From contig BBZN01000015.1 in assembly GCA_001304855.1 (NCBI GenBank), positions 34,551 to 98,550 of the forward strand: a stretch of 64,000 bases of DNA, given 5' to 3'. The DNA comes from Clostridia bacterium UC5.1-1D2. GTDB lineage: Bacteria > Bacillota > Clostridia > Lachnospirales > Lachnospiraceae. Below are positions 53,618 to 63,978 of the stretch, piece after piece (position 1 is the stretch's first letter; each line of letters begins with the position of its first letter). The position numbers were made by a program, and so were the translations under genes. The notes beneath the pieces are model-generated. The model had not been told where the DNA came from, made no database searches, and saw only the letters and a list, made by a program, of their open reading frames with translations.

Positions 53618-54723
53618 TTACAGTTTTGACTGCTTCCTTCAATGGAGGCAAATATATCAGGCAGCAGCTGGATTCCATCCTTGCCCAGAGCCGGGTAAAG
53701 ATTGGGATTCTGGTATCTGACGACTGCTCCTCTGACGGCAGCTATGAGCTGTTGGAGGAATATCAAAAGGAGCATAAGGGACAGGTGCTGGCGCTCCGCA
53801 GAAGCTACGGTTCCGGGGGAGCCGCCGCCCATTTTCTGAAGCTTTTGAAGCTGGTGGCAGATCACAGGCCGGGGCGGGAAGGGGAGCTGGAGAAGGATCT
53901 GTGGGAGTACGGAGAACTGAAGGAGGAGGAGCGAAGCTTTCTGAAGGAGCTGGCCGGGGCGGAGTATTTTATGCTCAGCGACCAGGACGATGTGTGGCTT
54001 CCTTACAAAGGGGAGCGGCTTTTGAAGAAGATGAGGGCGGCAGAGCAGGGAAACCATGGTCCTGTCCTGATCCATTCCGATCTCAGGGTGGTGGATGAAA
54101 ATCTTCAGGTGATAGCGCCCAGCTTCTTCACATACCAGAAGATTTCGCCTGAGCGGAACCGCTTGTCCCAGCTTCTGGTTCAGAACAACGTCACAGGGGG
54201 CGCAGTTATGATAAACAGAAGGATGCTGCCCTTTCTTGAACGGATGCCCGATACCTGTCTGATGCACGACTCCTGGCTGTCCCTCATTGCAGCGGCATTC
54301 GGAACGACAGATTATGTAAGGGAGCCCCTTTACTGCTACCGTCAGCACAGCGGCAATACCCTTGGGGCAGAGAAGGGAGACAATCTGGAGTCCGTGGAAG
54401 CCAGAATTATGGACGGAAGCGCAGCCAGGGAGAACTACAGGAAAATGTTCGCCCAGGCAGAGTGTTTTCTCAAGCTGTATGGGGACAATCTGGGGGAGGG
54501 ACACAGGCAAACCCTGGAGAAATTTATAGAAATTCCCGGCAGGTGCCGCCTGGAGAAAATGTATCTGATGGTAAGATACGGTTTTACAAAGAATTCATTC
54601 CTCCGCACCCTGGCAGATGCTTTTTATCTCCGTCTAGAGGACGGACTACCGGCGGGGCGGCTGTTACAGAAGGAAAGGAGAGGCGGCATTTGGAAAAGAA
54701 ACAGACGACATCTAAGGTTGTGA
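53614..54723 (+). CDS. Glycosyltransferase family 2 (rhamnosyltransferase-like)
   Basis: 369-residue GT-A enzyme. MITVLTASFNGGKYIRQQLDSIL and ILVSDDCSSDGSYELL form the nucleotide site; MLSDQDDVW is the metal-binding DxD region; LMHDSWLSLIAAAFG and YRQHSGNTLG follow. The arrangement resembles rhamnosyltransferases, consistent with rfbABD upstream. An insertion between residues 65 and 110, rich in Glu/Lys, is unusual. Intact. The last codons overlap the flippase start. Confidence 0.88.
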   Translation: MITVLTASFNGGKYIRQQLDSILAQSRVKIGILVSDDCSSDGSYELLEEYQKEHKGQVLALRRSYGSGGAAAHFLKLLKLVADHRPGREGELEKDLWEYGELKEEERSFLKELAGAEYFMLSDQDDVWLPYKGERLLKKMRAAEQGNHGPVLIHSDLRVVDENLQVIAPSFFTYQKISPERNRLSQLLVQNNVTGGAVMINRRMLPFLERMPDTCLMHDSWLSLIAAAFGTTDYVREPLYCYRQHSGNTLGAEKGDNLESVEARIMDGSAARENYRKMFAQAECFLKLYGDNLGEGHRQTLEKFIEIPGRCRLEKMYLMVRYGFTKNSFLRTLADAFYLRLEDGLPAGRLLQKERRGGIWKRNRRHLRL

Positions 54724-56147
54724 AGGGCCTGTTTTGGAAGCTGATGGAGAACGGCGGCGCCCAGGGCGTCCAGTTCATCGTTTCCGTTATACTGGCCCGG
54801 CTGCTGTCTCCTGAGGAGTACAGCGTAGTGGGGGTTATTCTCATTTTTGTAACCATAGCCAATGTGTTGGTTCAAAACGGCTTCAGCATTGCATTGATAC
54901 AGAAAAAGGAAGTGGACGACAGGGATTTTTCCTCTGTTTTCTATTTTAATATGGCAGTATCCCTTCTGCTCTACGGGGCGCTGTTCGCCGCTGCGCCCCA
55001 GATTGGGCGGTTTTATACGAATCCGGAGATGACCGCCCTGATCCGGGCGCTGGCAGTGGTGCTTTTTCCCGGCGGCGTCATCTCCATACAGAACGCCTAT
55101 GTATCCCGGAGGCTGGAATTTAAAGGCCTGTTTATCTCCTCCTTTATCGCTTCTGTGATGTCCGGGGGCTTCAGCATTTTTATGGCCCACAGGGGCTGGG
55201 GCGTGTGGGCGCTGGTCTGGCAGCAGATAACCTACTATTTCTTTTACATGTGCATCCTTTTTTTGACTGTAAGCTGGAAACCCAGAATTTTGTTCAGCCT
55301 GCTGCGGATAAAGACGATGCTGGCCTTTGGATGGAAGTTGCTGTGCGCCTCCCTGCTGGATACAATATACAATAATATTTACGGCCTGGTTATCGGAAAG
55401 ATATACAACAAAGCGATGCTGGGCAATTATAACAGGGGAGAGCAGTTTCCAAAGCTGGTGGTGAACAATCTGGCGTCTGCCATCCAGTCGGTTATGCTTC
55501 CGGTTCTGTCGGCCAGCCAGGATGAGCCGGAGACAATCAAGATAATGTTGAGAAGGGCCATTATGGTCAGCTCTTATCTGATCCTGCCCATGATGGCGGG
55601 CATGATAGCGGTGGCGCAGCCATGGTGCTGCTCCTTTTGGGGGAGAAATGGCTCCCCTGCGTGCCCTTTCTCCAGCTGATGTGTATCGCATACTCCTTCT
55701 GGCCTATCCACATAGCCAATCTCCAGGCTCTCAATGCCATGGGCCACAGCGAGATTTTCCTGAAGCTGGAAATTATTAAGAAGGCGGTGGGGATTGTGGT
55801 TCTGATTATCGGCATCCGCTACAATGCCCTGGTTTTAGTTGCGCTGAAGGCTGCAGCTGATTTTCTGTGCACCTTTATCAACGCCTGGCCTAACAAAAGG
55901 CTTTTAAATTACAGCATATTTGAGCAGTGGAAAGATATTATGCCCTCCATCGCCGCCTCCGGCCTGATGGCTGGGGCTGTGTGGGCTGCGGGCCGTTATG
56001 CAGGAGGGGGATGGCTGGGGGCTGGGGCTGCAGATTCTGTTTGGAATTATAGTGTATATCGGGGTTTCCTGGATGTTTAGACTGGAGGCGTTCCGTTTTC
56101 TCATGGGGCTGGCTAAAGAGAGAAGGCCTGGGGGAAAGGGAAATTAA
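54690..56147 (+). CDS. Polysaccharide flippase, MOP/Wzx type (two frameshifts)
   Basis: Lipid-linked oligosaccharide exporter with about 12-14 helices. Start TTG 54690 with AGGAGAGG upstream, giving LEKKQTTSKVVKGLFWKLME; LLSPEEYSVVGVILIF and GFSIALIQKKEVDDRDFSSV are family patterns. Frame breaks near 55618 and 56030; the last part restored reads LGLQILFGIIVYIGVSWMF. About 486 residues after repair. It would move the repeat unit made by the neighbouring transferases across the membrane. Confidence 0.85.
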
Positions 56148-56176
56148 AGCATGCTCACAACAAGGAGAGGGAATAA

Positions 56177-57172
56177 ATGGAGACAGTGATCGTTACCGCC
56201 ATCGGTTCATTTGCGGCGGATATTGTAATTAAGAGGCTGAAGGAGAATGGATACAGGGTGATAGGCTGTGACATTTATCCGGGGGAGTGGCTGGCAGATG
56301 CAGGAAATGTGGACATGTTCTACCAGGTTCCCCTGGCCACAGACAGGGGATATTATGTGGAGGCAATGGTATCTGTCTGCAAGCGGGAGAGGGCAAAAGC
56401 CTGATGGCGCTTCTGGATGTGGAGATTGACGTATGGAATCGGCACAGGGAGATCCTTGAGGAGATTGGAGTCACCCTCTGCATATCCGGCCCGGATACCA
56501 TAGGCTTGTGCAGGGACAAGTTGAAGCTGTACCGCTATATGGAGAAGCGTATGCCGGGCCTTCTGATTCCCACCCGCCCTTTAAAGGAGGCCGATCCGGG
56601 AGAGCTGGCCTATCCGGTTGTGTGTAAGCCTTATAACGGAAGAAGCAGCCAGGGCCTGTACCGTATAGGCAGTCGGGAACAGATGGAACTGTTCTTGTCA
56701 CAGGCGGAGGTAAAGGATTATATTGTCCAGCCTCAGGTGGAAGGGCTGGTGGTCACTGCAGACGTGGTCCGGGACAGGGAGGGAAAGGAATGCGCCGTTA
56801 TCTGCAGGAGAGAGCTTCTCAGGACGCTTAACGGCGCAGGCACATCTGTGGAGGTGTTTAAAAATCCGGGTCTGGAAGCCGTATGCCGTCAGGCCGCAGA
56901 TATCCTTGGAATTACAGGCTGTGTGAATTTTGAGTTCATTGAGGGGGGAGACGGAGAATACCATATGCTGGAGTGCAATCCCCGGTTTGCCGGGGGGTGG
57001 AGTTCTCCTGCATGGCGGGCTATGACTGCGTAATGAATCACCTGCGGTGTTTACAGGAGAGGATATCGAAGCTCCAGAGAATATCACAGGCATGTATATA
57101 GCCAGAAAATATGAGGAATATATAACAAAGCTGACCGGGGAGGCTGGAGCCCGGCCGCCGGAGGGCGTTTGA
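56177..57172 (+). CDS. ATP-grasp protein of the glycan cluster (frameshifts)
   Basis: About 332 residues after repair. Rossmann-like pre-ATP-grasp start METVIVTAIGSFAADIVIKRLKENGYRVIGCDIYP, then the ATP-grasp fold (PVVCKPYNGRSSQGLYRI, YIVQPQVEGLVVTADVV, and the metal site CVNFEFIEGGDGEYHMLECNPRFAGG split here by position near 270-300). Frame breaks near 56395 and 56995. Similar to carbamoyl-phosphate-synthase-like ligases found in capsule clusters, so it may add an amino acid or carbamoyl group to a sugar. CAAGGAGAG precedes the ATG. Substrates unknown. Confidence 0.78.
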
Positions 57173-57224
57173 ACAGGCAGTTTCCAAATACATCATAGGG
57201 TGACAGGAAGGCGGAAAGAAAATC

Positions 57225-58204
57225 ATGGATAAACAGGAGATTATGGCCAGTATCAACTGTGTCACATACAATCATGCCAATTATATAAGAAAGGCGCTGG
57301 ACAGTTTTCTCATGCAGGAGACGGATTTCCCTTTGAGATACTGGTGCACGACGATGCGTCTACAGACGGAACCAGCGACATTATCAGGGAGTATGCAGAG
57401 CGTTGGCCTGACCGGGTATTTCCCCTGATTCAGACGGAAAACCAGTATTCACGGGGAATCGATAATATCAGCGGCGCTTTTAACTTTCCAAGGGCCAGGG
57501 GAAAATATATATTTATGTGCGACGGAGACGATTACTTTCTTTCCCCCCACAAGCTTCAGCGCCAGGTAAATTACATGGAAGCCCATCCGGAATGTACCCT
57601 CTGTATCCACAGCGCAAAGATTGAACTGGTGGGGAAGGCGCTGGCGGACATGCAGATGAGGCCCTACAGGAGCGACCGGATCATTGCGCCGGAAGAGATG
57701 GTGGACAAGCCTTCCGGTTACGCCATGTCCTCCATGGCCTTTCCTGCCCGGCTGGTGAAGAGTCTGCCGGATTATTATGTGGATTGTCCTGTGGGAGATA
57801 CTCCCATCCAGCTGATGGCGGCTGCAGAAGGCTGCGGATATTATATGGATGAGCCCATGAGCGTGTACAGGGTAGGCATAAAGGGCTCCTGGACGTCGGA
57901 GGGCAAGGCCGGCGACTATAGGGCAAAGCAGAAGGCCTACTATGAGCGGATGAAGCGGACTTACCAGCAGTTTAACCAGGCCACCGGCGGGAGGCTGAAA
58001 GAAGCGGCGGACAGCGCATGCCTGAGAACTTATTATCTGACCATGGTGAACACCAAGTCCTTTAAAGAAATCTTTGCACGAAAGTACAGAAGGTATTTTA
58101 AAGAGCTTACGCCCAGAACCCGGCTGCTGCTTTGGTTTGAATACCGGCTGCCAGGCTTGTACCGCTGGGCCAGGGAACGATTTATCGGTAAGGAGCCGCA
58201 ATGA
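57225..58204 (+). CDS. Glycosyltransferase family 2 (one frameshift)
   Basis: About 326 residues after repair. MASINCVTYNHANYIRKALDSFLMQ, EILVHDDASTDGTSDIIREY and the DxD segment FMCDGDDYFLSPHKLQRQ are GT2 marks; the donor is unknown. A T is missing near 57332 (CCTTTTGAG read as CCTTTGAG), separating the start from the main frame. Last gene of the glycan cluster; its stop overlaps a hairpin. Confidence 0.87.
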
Positions 58205-58226
58205 CGCGTTCAGGCTGCGGCTCCTT
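58190..58226. terminator. Hairpin at the end of the glycan cluster
   Basis: AAGGAGCCGCA (58190-58200) and TGCGGCTCCTT (58216-58226) form a perfect 11-bp stem across the glycosyltransferase stop codon. No U-run follows on the plus strand, so termination is probable but not certain. Confidence 0.5.
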
Positions 58227-58282
58227 CAGATTTGCGGGGGAAACAGGATTAGTTGTGAACGCCCGGCCTCTTTCAAGCGCCT

Positions 58283-58861
58283 TCAAGACGGAGTCTCGTG
58301 TATCATCTGGTGCGCTTTCACCGCCACTTCAGGCAGAAGGCCGTAGAGAATCATCAGATCCCCGTTTTTTAGTGATAAAGTTTTGTTGTTAACCGGGATA
58401 TAAGTCAGATCCGAATCCTCTGATTTTTTAGGGGCCGCCTCCAGAATGCATGCCCAGGCTGCCCGTTCCAGCGCCTCTTCCTTCGGCAGCCGGGAATAGG
58501 TGTTTCGGGCCGTCAGAATGTCCAGCAGCCCGGCCGCGCCTCCCAGGACGCCGCAGACCAGGGAACTCAGGCCCATCATGGGGATTGGACCTCCCCGCTC
58601 CCAGAACAATTGGGTCAGCAAAAGTCCGGCAAATAATATGCCGCCAAAGAGAAAAACGGTGCAAAGGAGCCGCTTTTTAGGATGCAGCGCCGCCTCCAGA
58701 CGGGCGGCGGCGCATTGGGCACAGACCGAGTATTCCTGGAACAGCCCCAGCGCCTGAACCCGTTTTTCACCGTCAATGCCGCGCACCGGAAGGGTCTGTA
58801 CTTCCAGAAGCCGGTAGGAATAAATCCCCTTTCCTGCTCTGCATTTTAAACATGTGTCCAA
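58283..58861 (-). CDS. Uncharacterised zinc-ribbon membrane protein
   Basis: 192 residues, not recognised. CLKCRAGKG at the N-terminus and CAQCAAARLEAAL near residue 47 make a Cys4 zinc ribbon. Two hydrophobic helices follow (LLCTVFLFGGILFAGLLLTQL and GLSSLVCGVLGGAAGLLDIL, about residues 65-115), then a soluble C-terminal part. The C-terminal end near 58283 may be shifted by another missing base. Starts about 43 bases downstream of the transporter stop on the same strand, so the two may be co-transcribed, though the products look unrelated. Confidence 0.55.
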   Translation of the reverse strand: MDTCLKCRAGKGIYSYRLLEVQTLPVRGIDGEKRVQALGLFQEYSVCAQCAAARLEAALHPKKRLLCTVFLFGGILFAGLLLTQLFWERGGPIPMMGLSSLVCGVLGGAAGLLDILTARNTYSRLPKEEALERAAWACILEAAPKKSEDSDLTYIPVNNKTLSLKNGDLMILYGLLPEVAVKAHQMIHETPS

Positions 58862-58903
58862 ATCCGGCCTCCTTCTATATAGACTGCCATTCTTTTATAA
58901 AGG

Positions 58904-60258
58904 TTACAGGAAGCCGCCTAACAGGGATAAAAGCAGGCTTCCCAGTATCAGGATAATGGCGCCTCCCAGACGCGAAGAGATCTGTGCAAAGGGCATCAGC
59001 TCCATGCGTTTTGCTGCGGATAACACCGCCACATCGCCTGTGCCTCCCATATTCGCCATACACAGCCCTGCAGTAACGGCGGCTTCCACCGGATAGAAAC
59101 CTACCAGCTTGCCCACCAGCCCGGCGCCTATGACCGCGCCGATACAAGTCAGAAGGCAGAGCAGCAGATATTTCAGCGTGAAGGTGGCGATGACCACATC
59201 CAGGCTCAGATAGCAGAGTCCAATTCCTACAAGCAGCGCCCCGGTCAGATTTTTCATTGTAAACTGGAACCACTGATAACAGGCTATCTCAATGGTTTCC
59301 GGCAGAAGATTGAAAATTTTGCAGACTGCTACGCTGATAATCATCCATGCATAGGCGTGAATGCTTACAGAAGGCACAAGGGAGGACCAGATCTTTGCCA
59401 GGATATAGCCCCAGGCGAAGAAGCTGCATGCCGTAAACATACCGATTCCCATGTTTGCCACGCTGATTTTATCGCGCTTTGCCTGCATTTCCGGGCTGAT
59501 TTCCAGTTCGGAGGCATCGTTTACGCCGCTTTGCAGAAGCTGCCCCTGGCCGTTCCATTTTTTACCCACCAGAACCTTTACCAGGATACCGGCCAGAACG
59601 ATGGAGGTGGCATTGCCGATAGCAACAGCGGGATTCATAATGGAGATGGCCTGCTCTGCAGTCATGGTGCCTGTGGATTCAAATATCTTGGAGAGGGGTA
59701 CTGCCCCGGCTCCCATACCGCCACCCATGATGGGGAGGGCGATTAACAGAAGGGCTTTCACTGCGCCGAAGCCGGTGACGATTCCTCCCACCAGGGCAAA
59801 AGCAAAGGCCACGCCCACAGCTCCAAAGATGGCCGGAAAATAGCGGGCTGCCGCTTTCATTAGGAGTTTCCGGTTCATGCCAAGGATGGAACCGGTGATC
59901 AGCGCGGCTATGTAAAAGTCCAGAAAGGCGCCTGTGGGCTTGAAGAATGTCTCAATATTGGCCATCAGGTCCCCTACCATGGATTCCGGGAAAGCGTTGA
60001 AGTAGCGGAGCAGAGCCATTCCGAATATGACCACGATAGCCCCTCCTCCCAGGTAGGAGCGGATTAGGGGCGTCCTGTCTCCCGCCTCCTGGAGAATGGT
60101 TCCGAATACGATCATGAAGCAAAGCAGCCGGCCATTCCCTGGGGCAGCACCTTCGTATAGGTGGCGATCAATACAATAAGAGAAAATATTCCAAAGTAAT
60201 ACCATGGAAGGTTAAAGAGTTTATAGGTAGCGCCTGTGTTCATTTCCTGCTCATTCAT
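58904..60258 (-). CDS. 2-hydroxycarboxylate transporter family permease 2 (one frameshift)
   Basis: Na+- or H+-coupled carrier for malate or citrate. The start is ATG 60256-60258 (MNEQEMNTGATYKLFNLPWY) after GGAGGAATCTTG; one T is missing near 60120. The two glycine-rich loops are GGGMGAGAVPLSKIFE and MGGTGDVAVLSAAKRMELMPFAQISS. About 451 residues. Its C-terminal half is close to the first 2HCT protein (7543-8853), so the two are paralogues under different regulators. Follows malic enzyme with a short gap, which points to malate as substrate. Confidence 0.9.
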
Positions 60259-60287
60259 CTCAAGATTCCTCCTTTTATACAGGTAGT

Positions 60288-61467
60288 TTAAATTCTGGCC
60301 GCGCCGCTTCTCCTGGCTGCTTCAGCTACCGCCTTTGCCACTGCCGGTCCCACCCGGGGGTCAAAAGGCTGGGGAAGTATAAAGTCAGGGTTCAGTTCCT
60401 GGTCTGGGATTAGCTCTGCCAGGGCCCTGGCAGCGGCCATCTTCATCTCTTCGTTAATATCTTTGGCCCGCACATCGAAGGCCCCCCGGAATATGCCGGG
60501 GAAGGCAAGCACATTATTGATTTGGTTAGGGAAGTCGGAGCGGCCGGTGCCTATGACTACAGCCCCGGCTGCTTTGGCCTCGTCAGGCATAATTTCCGGA
60601 ACGGGATTGGCCAGGGCGAATATGATTCCCTGGTTCATAGAGGCCGCCATTTCCCTGGACACCAGATTTGCCTTGGATACCCCTATAAAAACGTCGGCTC
60701 CCCGGATGGCGTCTGCCAGCTGCCCCTTTTCCTGAGCCAGATTGGTAAGGCGGGAGATCTCCTCCTGAGCCGGATTCAGCCTTTCATCGCCCTGGCAGAT
60801 AATGCCTTTGCTGTTGCACATGATTACGTTACCTGCACCCATCTCAAGCAATAATTTGCCGATGGCAATTCCGGCGGCGCCGCGCCGTTGATCACTACCC
60901 GGAGCCGTCCCATCTCCCTTCCGGTCAATCTCAGGGCGTTCAGCAGTGCGGCTCCCACCACCACGGCAGTTCCGTGTTGGTCATCGTGAAAGATGGGAAT
61001 ATCGCATTTTTCTTTCAGCCTGCGTTCGATTTCAAAACATCTGGGGGCTGCGATATCTTCGAGATTGATCCCTCCAAAGCTTCCTGACATGAGATAGACG
61101 GCATTTACAAATTCATCCACATCTTTGGTTTTCAGACAAAGGGGGAAGGCGTCCACATTTCCGAAGGTCTTAAACAGCACACATTTTCCTTCCATAACAG
61201 GCATTCCGGCCTCGGGGCCGATGTCCCCCAGGCCCAGTACGGCGCTTCCGTCTGTGATTACTGCACACAGGTTATGGCGCCGGGTAAGATCATAGGACCT
61301 CTGGGGATTCTTCTGTATTTCAAGACAGGGCTGAGCACTCCGGGGGTGTAGGCCAGCGATAGGTCCTCCTTGTTGGACACAGGCACAGCTGCGACCACCT
61401 CAATCTTTCCCTGCCATTGGCTGTGGAGCCGCAGGGACTCCTCCCCATAATTCATTTCTTTACCCAT
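60288..61467 (-). CDS. NAD(P)-dependent malic enzyme (two or more frameshifts)
   Basis: Oxidative decarboxylation of malate to pyruvate. After repair about 394 residues: start MGKEMNYGEESLRLHSQWQGK, LAYTPGVLSP, VITDGSAVLGLGDIGPEAGMPVMEGK across a break near 61275, the metal site IFHDDQHGTA, the cofactor loop NGAGAAGIAIGKLL across a break near 60880, and FALANPVPEI. The short bacterial form. First gene of the minus operon with the 2HCT carrier, divergent from a citrate/malate-type sensor system, which fits malate fermentation. Confidence 0.92.
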
Positions 61468-61563
61468 AAAATATCCTCCTCACTTTGCCGGTTTCCAGAA
61501 TGGACGGCGTATTTTTGATAACTTTACCTGTTTAGAAATTATAAAGAATCGATTTATCCATGT

Positions 61564-61592
61564 ATACCTTTTGAAAGTTAACATACCTTTTG
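61564..61592. promoter_or_regulatory. Direct repeats in the malic enzyme / sensor kinase intergenic region
   Basis: ATACCTTTTG occurs at 61564-61573 and again at 61583-61592, starts 19 bases apart (about two helical turns). CitB/DcuR-type response regulators commonly bind spaced AT-rich repeats in such divergent regions. Confidence 0.45.
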
Positions 61593-61669
61593 TAACTAAA
61601 AAATATGGCGGCACTGTAATCAACCGTGATATACTATTTAAAATGAGCAGGAATAAGGGGGATTTACAG

Positions 61670-63304
61670 ATGCCGTTTTGGAAGTCCCGGTCAGAGAGAG
61701 GAAAACGCCATACATTTGATCCGCTTTTGATTCAGCTGTTAGTCTGGTTTACTTTTTTATGGATCTTGCTTTTGAGCGTAACCTTTACCATTACGCTGCG
61801 GTTTTCACAGGAAACGCTGGAGAGCAATATAGAAGGAACAATTATGTCCACAGCCTCTGCGCTGGCAGACAGCTTTATGGTGCGGGACGCCCTGGAGGAG
61901 GGGAAATGTTCTCCCCAGCTGATTGCGTATCTGGACGAGCTGGTGGAGTTTACGGATGATATGGATGTATTGACCATTGCCGATACAAAGTCCATACGTA
62001 TTTATCATGTGGTTCATGACCGTATCGGAGGAAGTTTTGTAGGCGGAGATGAAGGGCCTGCGCTGAGAGGAGAGTGCTATATTAACGACGGCGTGGGAAC
62101 CATGGGATTGCAGCGGCGCGCCTTCTGCCCCGTATACGACAGCAGCGGGAGCATTCTAGGCTTTGTAATGGTCAGCACCACCCTGGGGCGCATTGAAATC
62201 ATGCGGCAGGATATTATAGAGGCCTATGGGAAAATGCTTCTGGTCCTTATTCTCGTCTCTCTGGCAGTTGCCACCCTTCTGTCCTTTTTGGTCCGCAGCT
62301 TTCTTCACGGATACAGCCCGGAGGAACTGGTTCGCACCTATCTGGATCAGAATAAAACCTTGGAGAGCCTGGATGAAGGTATCATCTATGTGGGACCTAA
62401 GGGGAGGATACAGCTGCTGAATGAATCCGCTGTCAGAATGCTGGGTTCTCACAGGGATGTGCTCATCGGGCAGCCGGTGGATGAGATTATCCGGGCGGAG
62501 AACGGGACGAGCCTGCGGGAGATTCCCTGCAAACAAATTCCCTCCACTCTGCCCAATCTTTTGCTGACCAGCCTGCCGGAAATGAAGGGCGGAAAATACC
62601 AGGGGACCACATTGATTCTTATTGATAAAACCGAGGCTGTACAGGCGGCGGAGCAGCTGACGGGAACCCACCATATGATTTCCACCCTGCGCGCCAATTC
62701 TCACGAATTTATGAACCGTCTGCAGGTGATTGCCGGCTTGCTTCAGATGGATAAGCAGGAGGAAGCTCTGGCCTATATCAGCGATATCGCCCAGCTTCAC
62801 GCAGAGGCCATCGGGCCTGTTGTTCAGAGAATCCAGAATTCAAATGTAGCGGCATTGATTCTAGGGAAGCTGAATAATATGCGGGAATTGAATATCCAGT
62901 TGACGCTGCTGCCCAACAGCAGCCTGCCGCACCACAGCAAATACCTTTCATCGGACGAGCTGGTGACCCTCATAGGAAATCTCATGGAAAATGCAATAGA
63001 GGCCATTAATGCAGGAAAGCAGGAATCTCCCAGAAATCTGGTTCTGCAGATTACCGAGGATTGGGAGGGGCTTCTGGTTATGGTGTCTGATACAGGGGAG
63101 GGGATTCCCGCCCACCTGCAGGAGCGTATTTACACCCATGGGTTCAGCACAAAAGCTCCCGAAGGACGGGGCGTGGGGATGGGCATTATACGGAGCATTG
63201 TTAACCGCCACAGGGGCAGTATTGAGCTGGAATCAGAGCCGGGGGCAGGGACTACGTTTACGCTGATATTCAGTGAAATACGGGAACGGAGGAAGGAGTC
63301 ATGA
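61670..63304 (+). CDS. Sensor histidine kinase, CitA/DcuS/MalK type
   Basis: About 544 residues. TM1 at 18-42 (LLIQLLVWFTFLWILLLSVTF), extracytoplasmic PAS-like sensor to about residue 180 (FSQETLESNIEGTIMSTASAL, VHDRIGGSFVGGDEGPALRG), TM2 (MLLVLILVSLAVATLLSFLV), cytoplasmic PAS, then the dimerisation His in ANSHEFMNRLQVIAGLLQM and an ATPase domain (NLMENAIEAI, DTGEGIP, GRGVGMGIIRSIV). This domain order is that of citrate/C4-dicarboxylate sensors. Start ATG 61670 after AAGGGGG. Four bases overlap with the regulator gene. Confidence 0.92.
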   Translation: MPFWKSRSERGKRHTFDPLLIQLLVWFTFLWILLLSVTFTITLRFSQETLESNIEGTIMSTASALADSFMVRDALEEGKCSPQLIAYLDELVEFTDDMDVLTIADTKSIRIYHVVHDRIGGSFVGGDEGPALRGECYINDGVGTMGLQRRAFCPVYDSSGSILGFVMVSTTLGRIEIMRQDIIEAYGKMLLVLILVSLAVATLLSFLVRSFLHGYSPEELVRTYLDQNKTLESLDEGIIYVGPKGRIQLLNESAVRMLGSHRDVLIGQPVDEIIRAENGTSLREIPCKQIPSTLPNLLLTSLPEMKGGKYQGTTLILIDKTEAVQAAEQLTGTHHMISTLRANSHEFMNRLQVIAGLLQMDKQEEALAYISDIAQLHAEAIGPVVQRIQNSNVAALILGKLNNMRELNIQLTLLPNSSLPHHSKYLSSDELVTLIGNLMENAIEAINAGKQESPRNLVLQITEDWEGLLVMVSDTGEGIPAHLQERIYTHGFSTKAPEGRGVGMGIIRSIVNRHRGSIELESEPGAGTTFTLIFSEIRERRKES

Positions 63305-63978
63305 TACATACCATTATCGTGGAAGACGATCCCATGGTTACCCAGATTAACTGGCAGTACCTGAAGCACTTCCGCCATTTTGTGGTTGACGCTATATTTG
63401 GAAACGGGATTACCGCGCTGGAATATCTGCGTGTCAATACGCCGGATTTGATTATTCTGGATGTTTATATGCCGGGAATGGACGGAAGTACCCTGCTTCA
63501 GCGGATACGGGCTGAGAATATTAAGAGTGCGGTGATTATGGTCACGGCAGCCACGGAAATGTCAGTGGTGGACGATGTGCTGCGGCTGGGAATTGTAGAC
63601 TATCTCATAAAGCCCTACTCGTTCAGACGGTTCGAGGAGGCGCTGAATAAATATCTGAATAAAATGAATCTGCTTAAATACAGTACGGTGGCCGACCAGG
63701 AGCTTGTGGATCAGCTGATGAATCATCAGACCGTCGGAACCGCTGCAGACCTGCCGAAAGGATTAAACGGGAAGACCCTTGACATTATTTATACATATCT
63801 GAAGGAAGCGCCCCAGGACAGGCACACATGCGAAAGCATTTCATCAGTGACCAGTCTTTCCAAAGTAACGGTGCGGCGGTATTTAAACTATCTGATAGAG
63901 ACGGGACGGCTGTCCAGTTCCGTAGATTATGAGACGGGAGGACGTCCAAGAATTCTGTACAGCCTAAAGAGCCAGTGA
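63301..63978 (+). CDS. Response regulator, CitB/DcuR type
   Basis: 225 residues. Receiver domain with EDDPMV, phospho-Asp in LIILDVYMPGMDG and the conserved Lys in DYLIKPYSFRRF; the C-terminal part is a winged-type HTH (HTCESISSVTSLSKVTVRRYLNYL) as in CitB/DcuR/MalR. Partner of the kinase before it (ATGA overlap). Probable target: the divergent malic enzyme / 2HCT operon. Intact. Confidence 0.92.
   Translation: MIHTIIVEDDPMVTQINWQYLKHFRHFVVDAIFGNGITALEYLRVNTPDLIILDVYMPGMDGSTLLQRIRAENIKSAVIMVTAATEMSVVDDVLRLGIVDYLIKPYSFRRFEEALNKYLNKMNLLKYSTVADQELVDQLMNHQTVGTAADLPKGLNGKTLDIIYTYLKEAPQDRHTCESISSVTSLSKVTVRRYLNYLIETGRLSSSVDYETGGRPRILYSLKSQ

Noticed and set aside
53380..55691. Long minus-strand ORFs opposite the glycosyltransferase and flippase
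   Set aside because: Antisense shadows without start signals or recognisable domains.
56148..56172. Sixth copy of the leader element before the ATP-grasp gene
   Set aside because: GCATGCTCACAACAAGGAG resembles the tail only; the conserved 5' block and the hairpin are missing.
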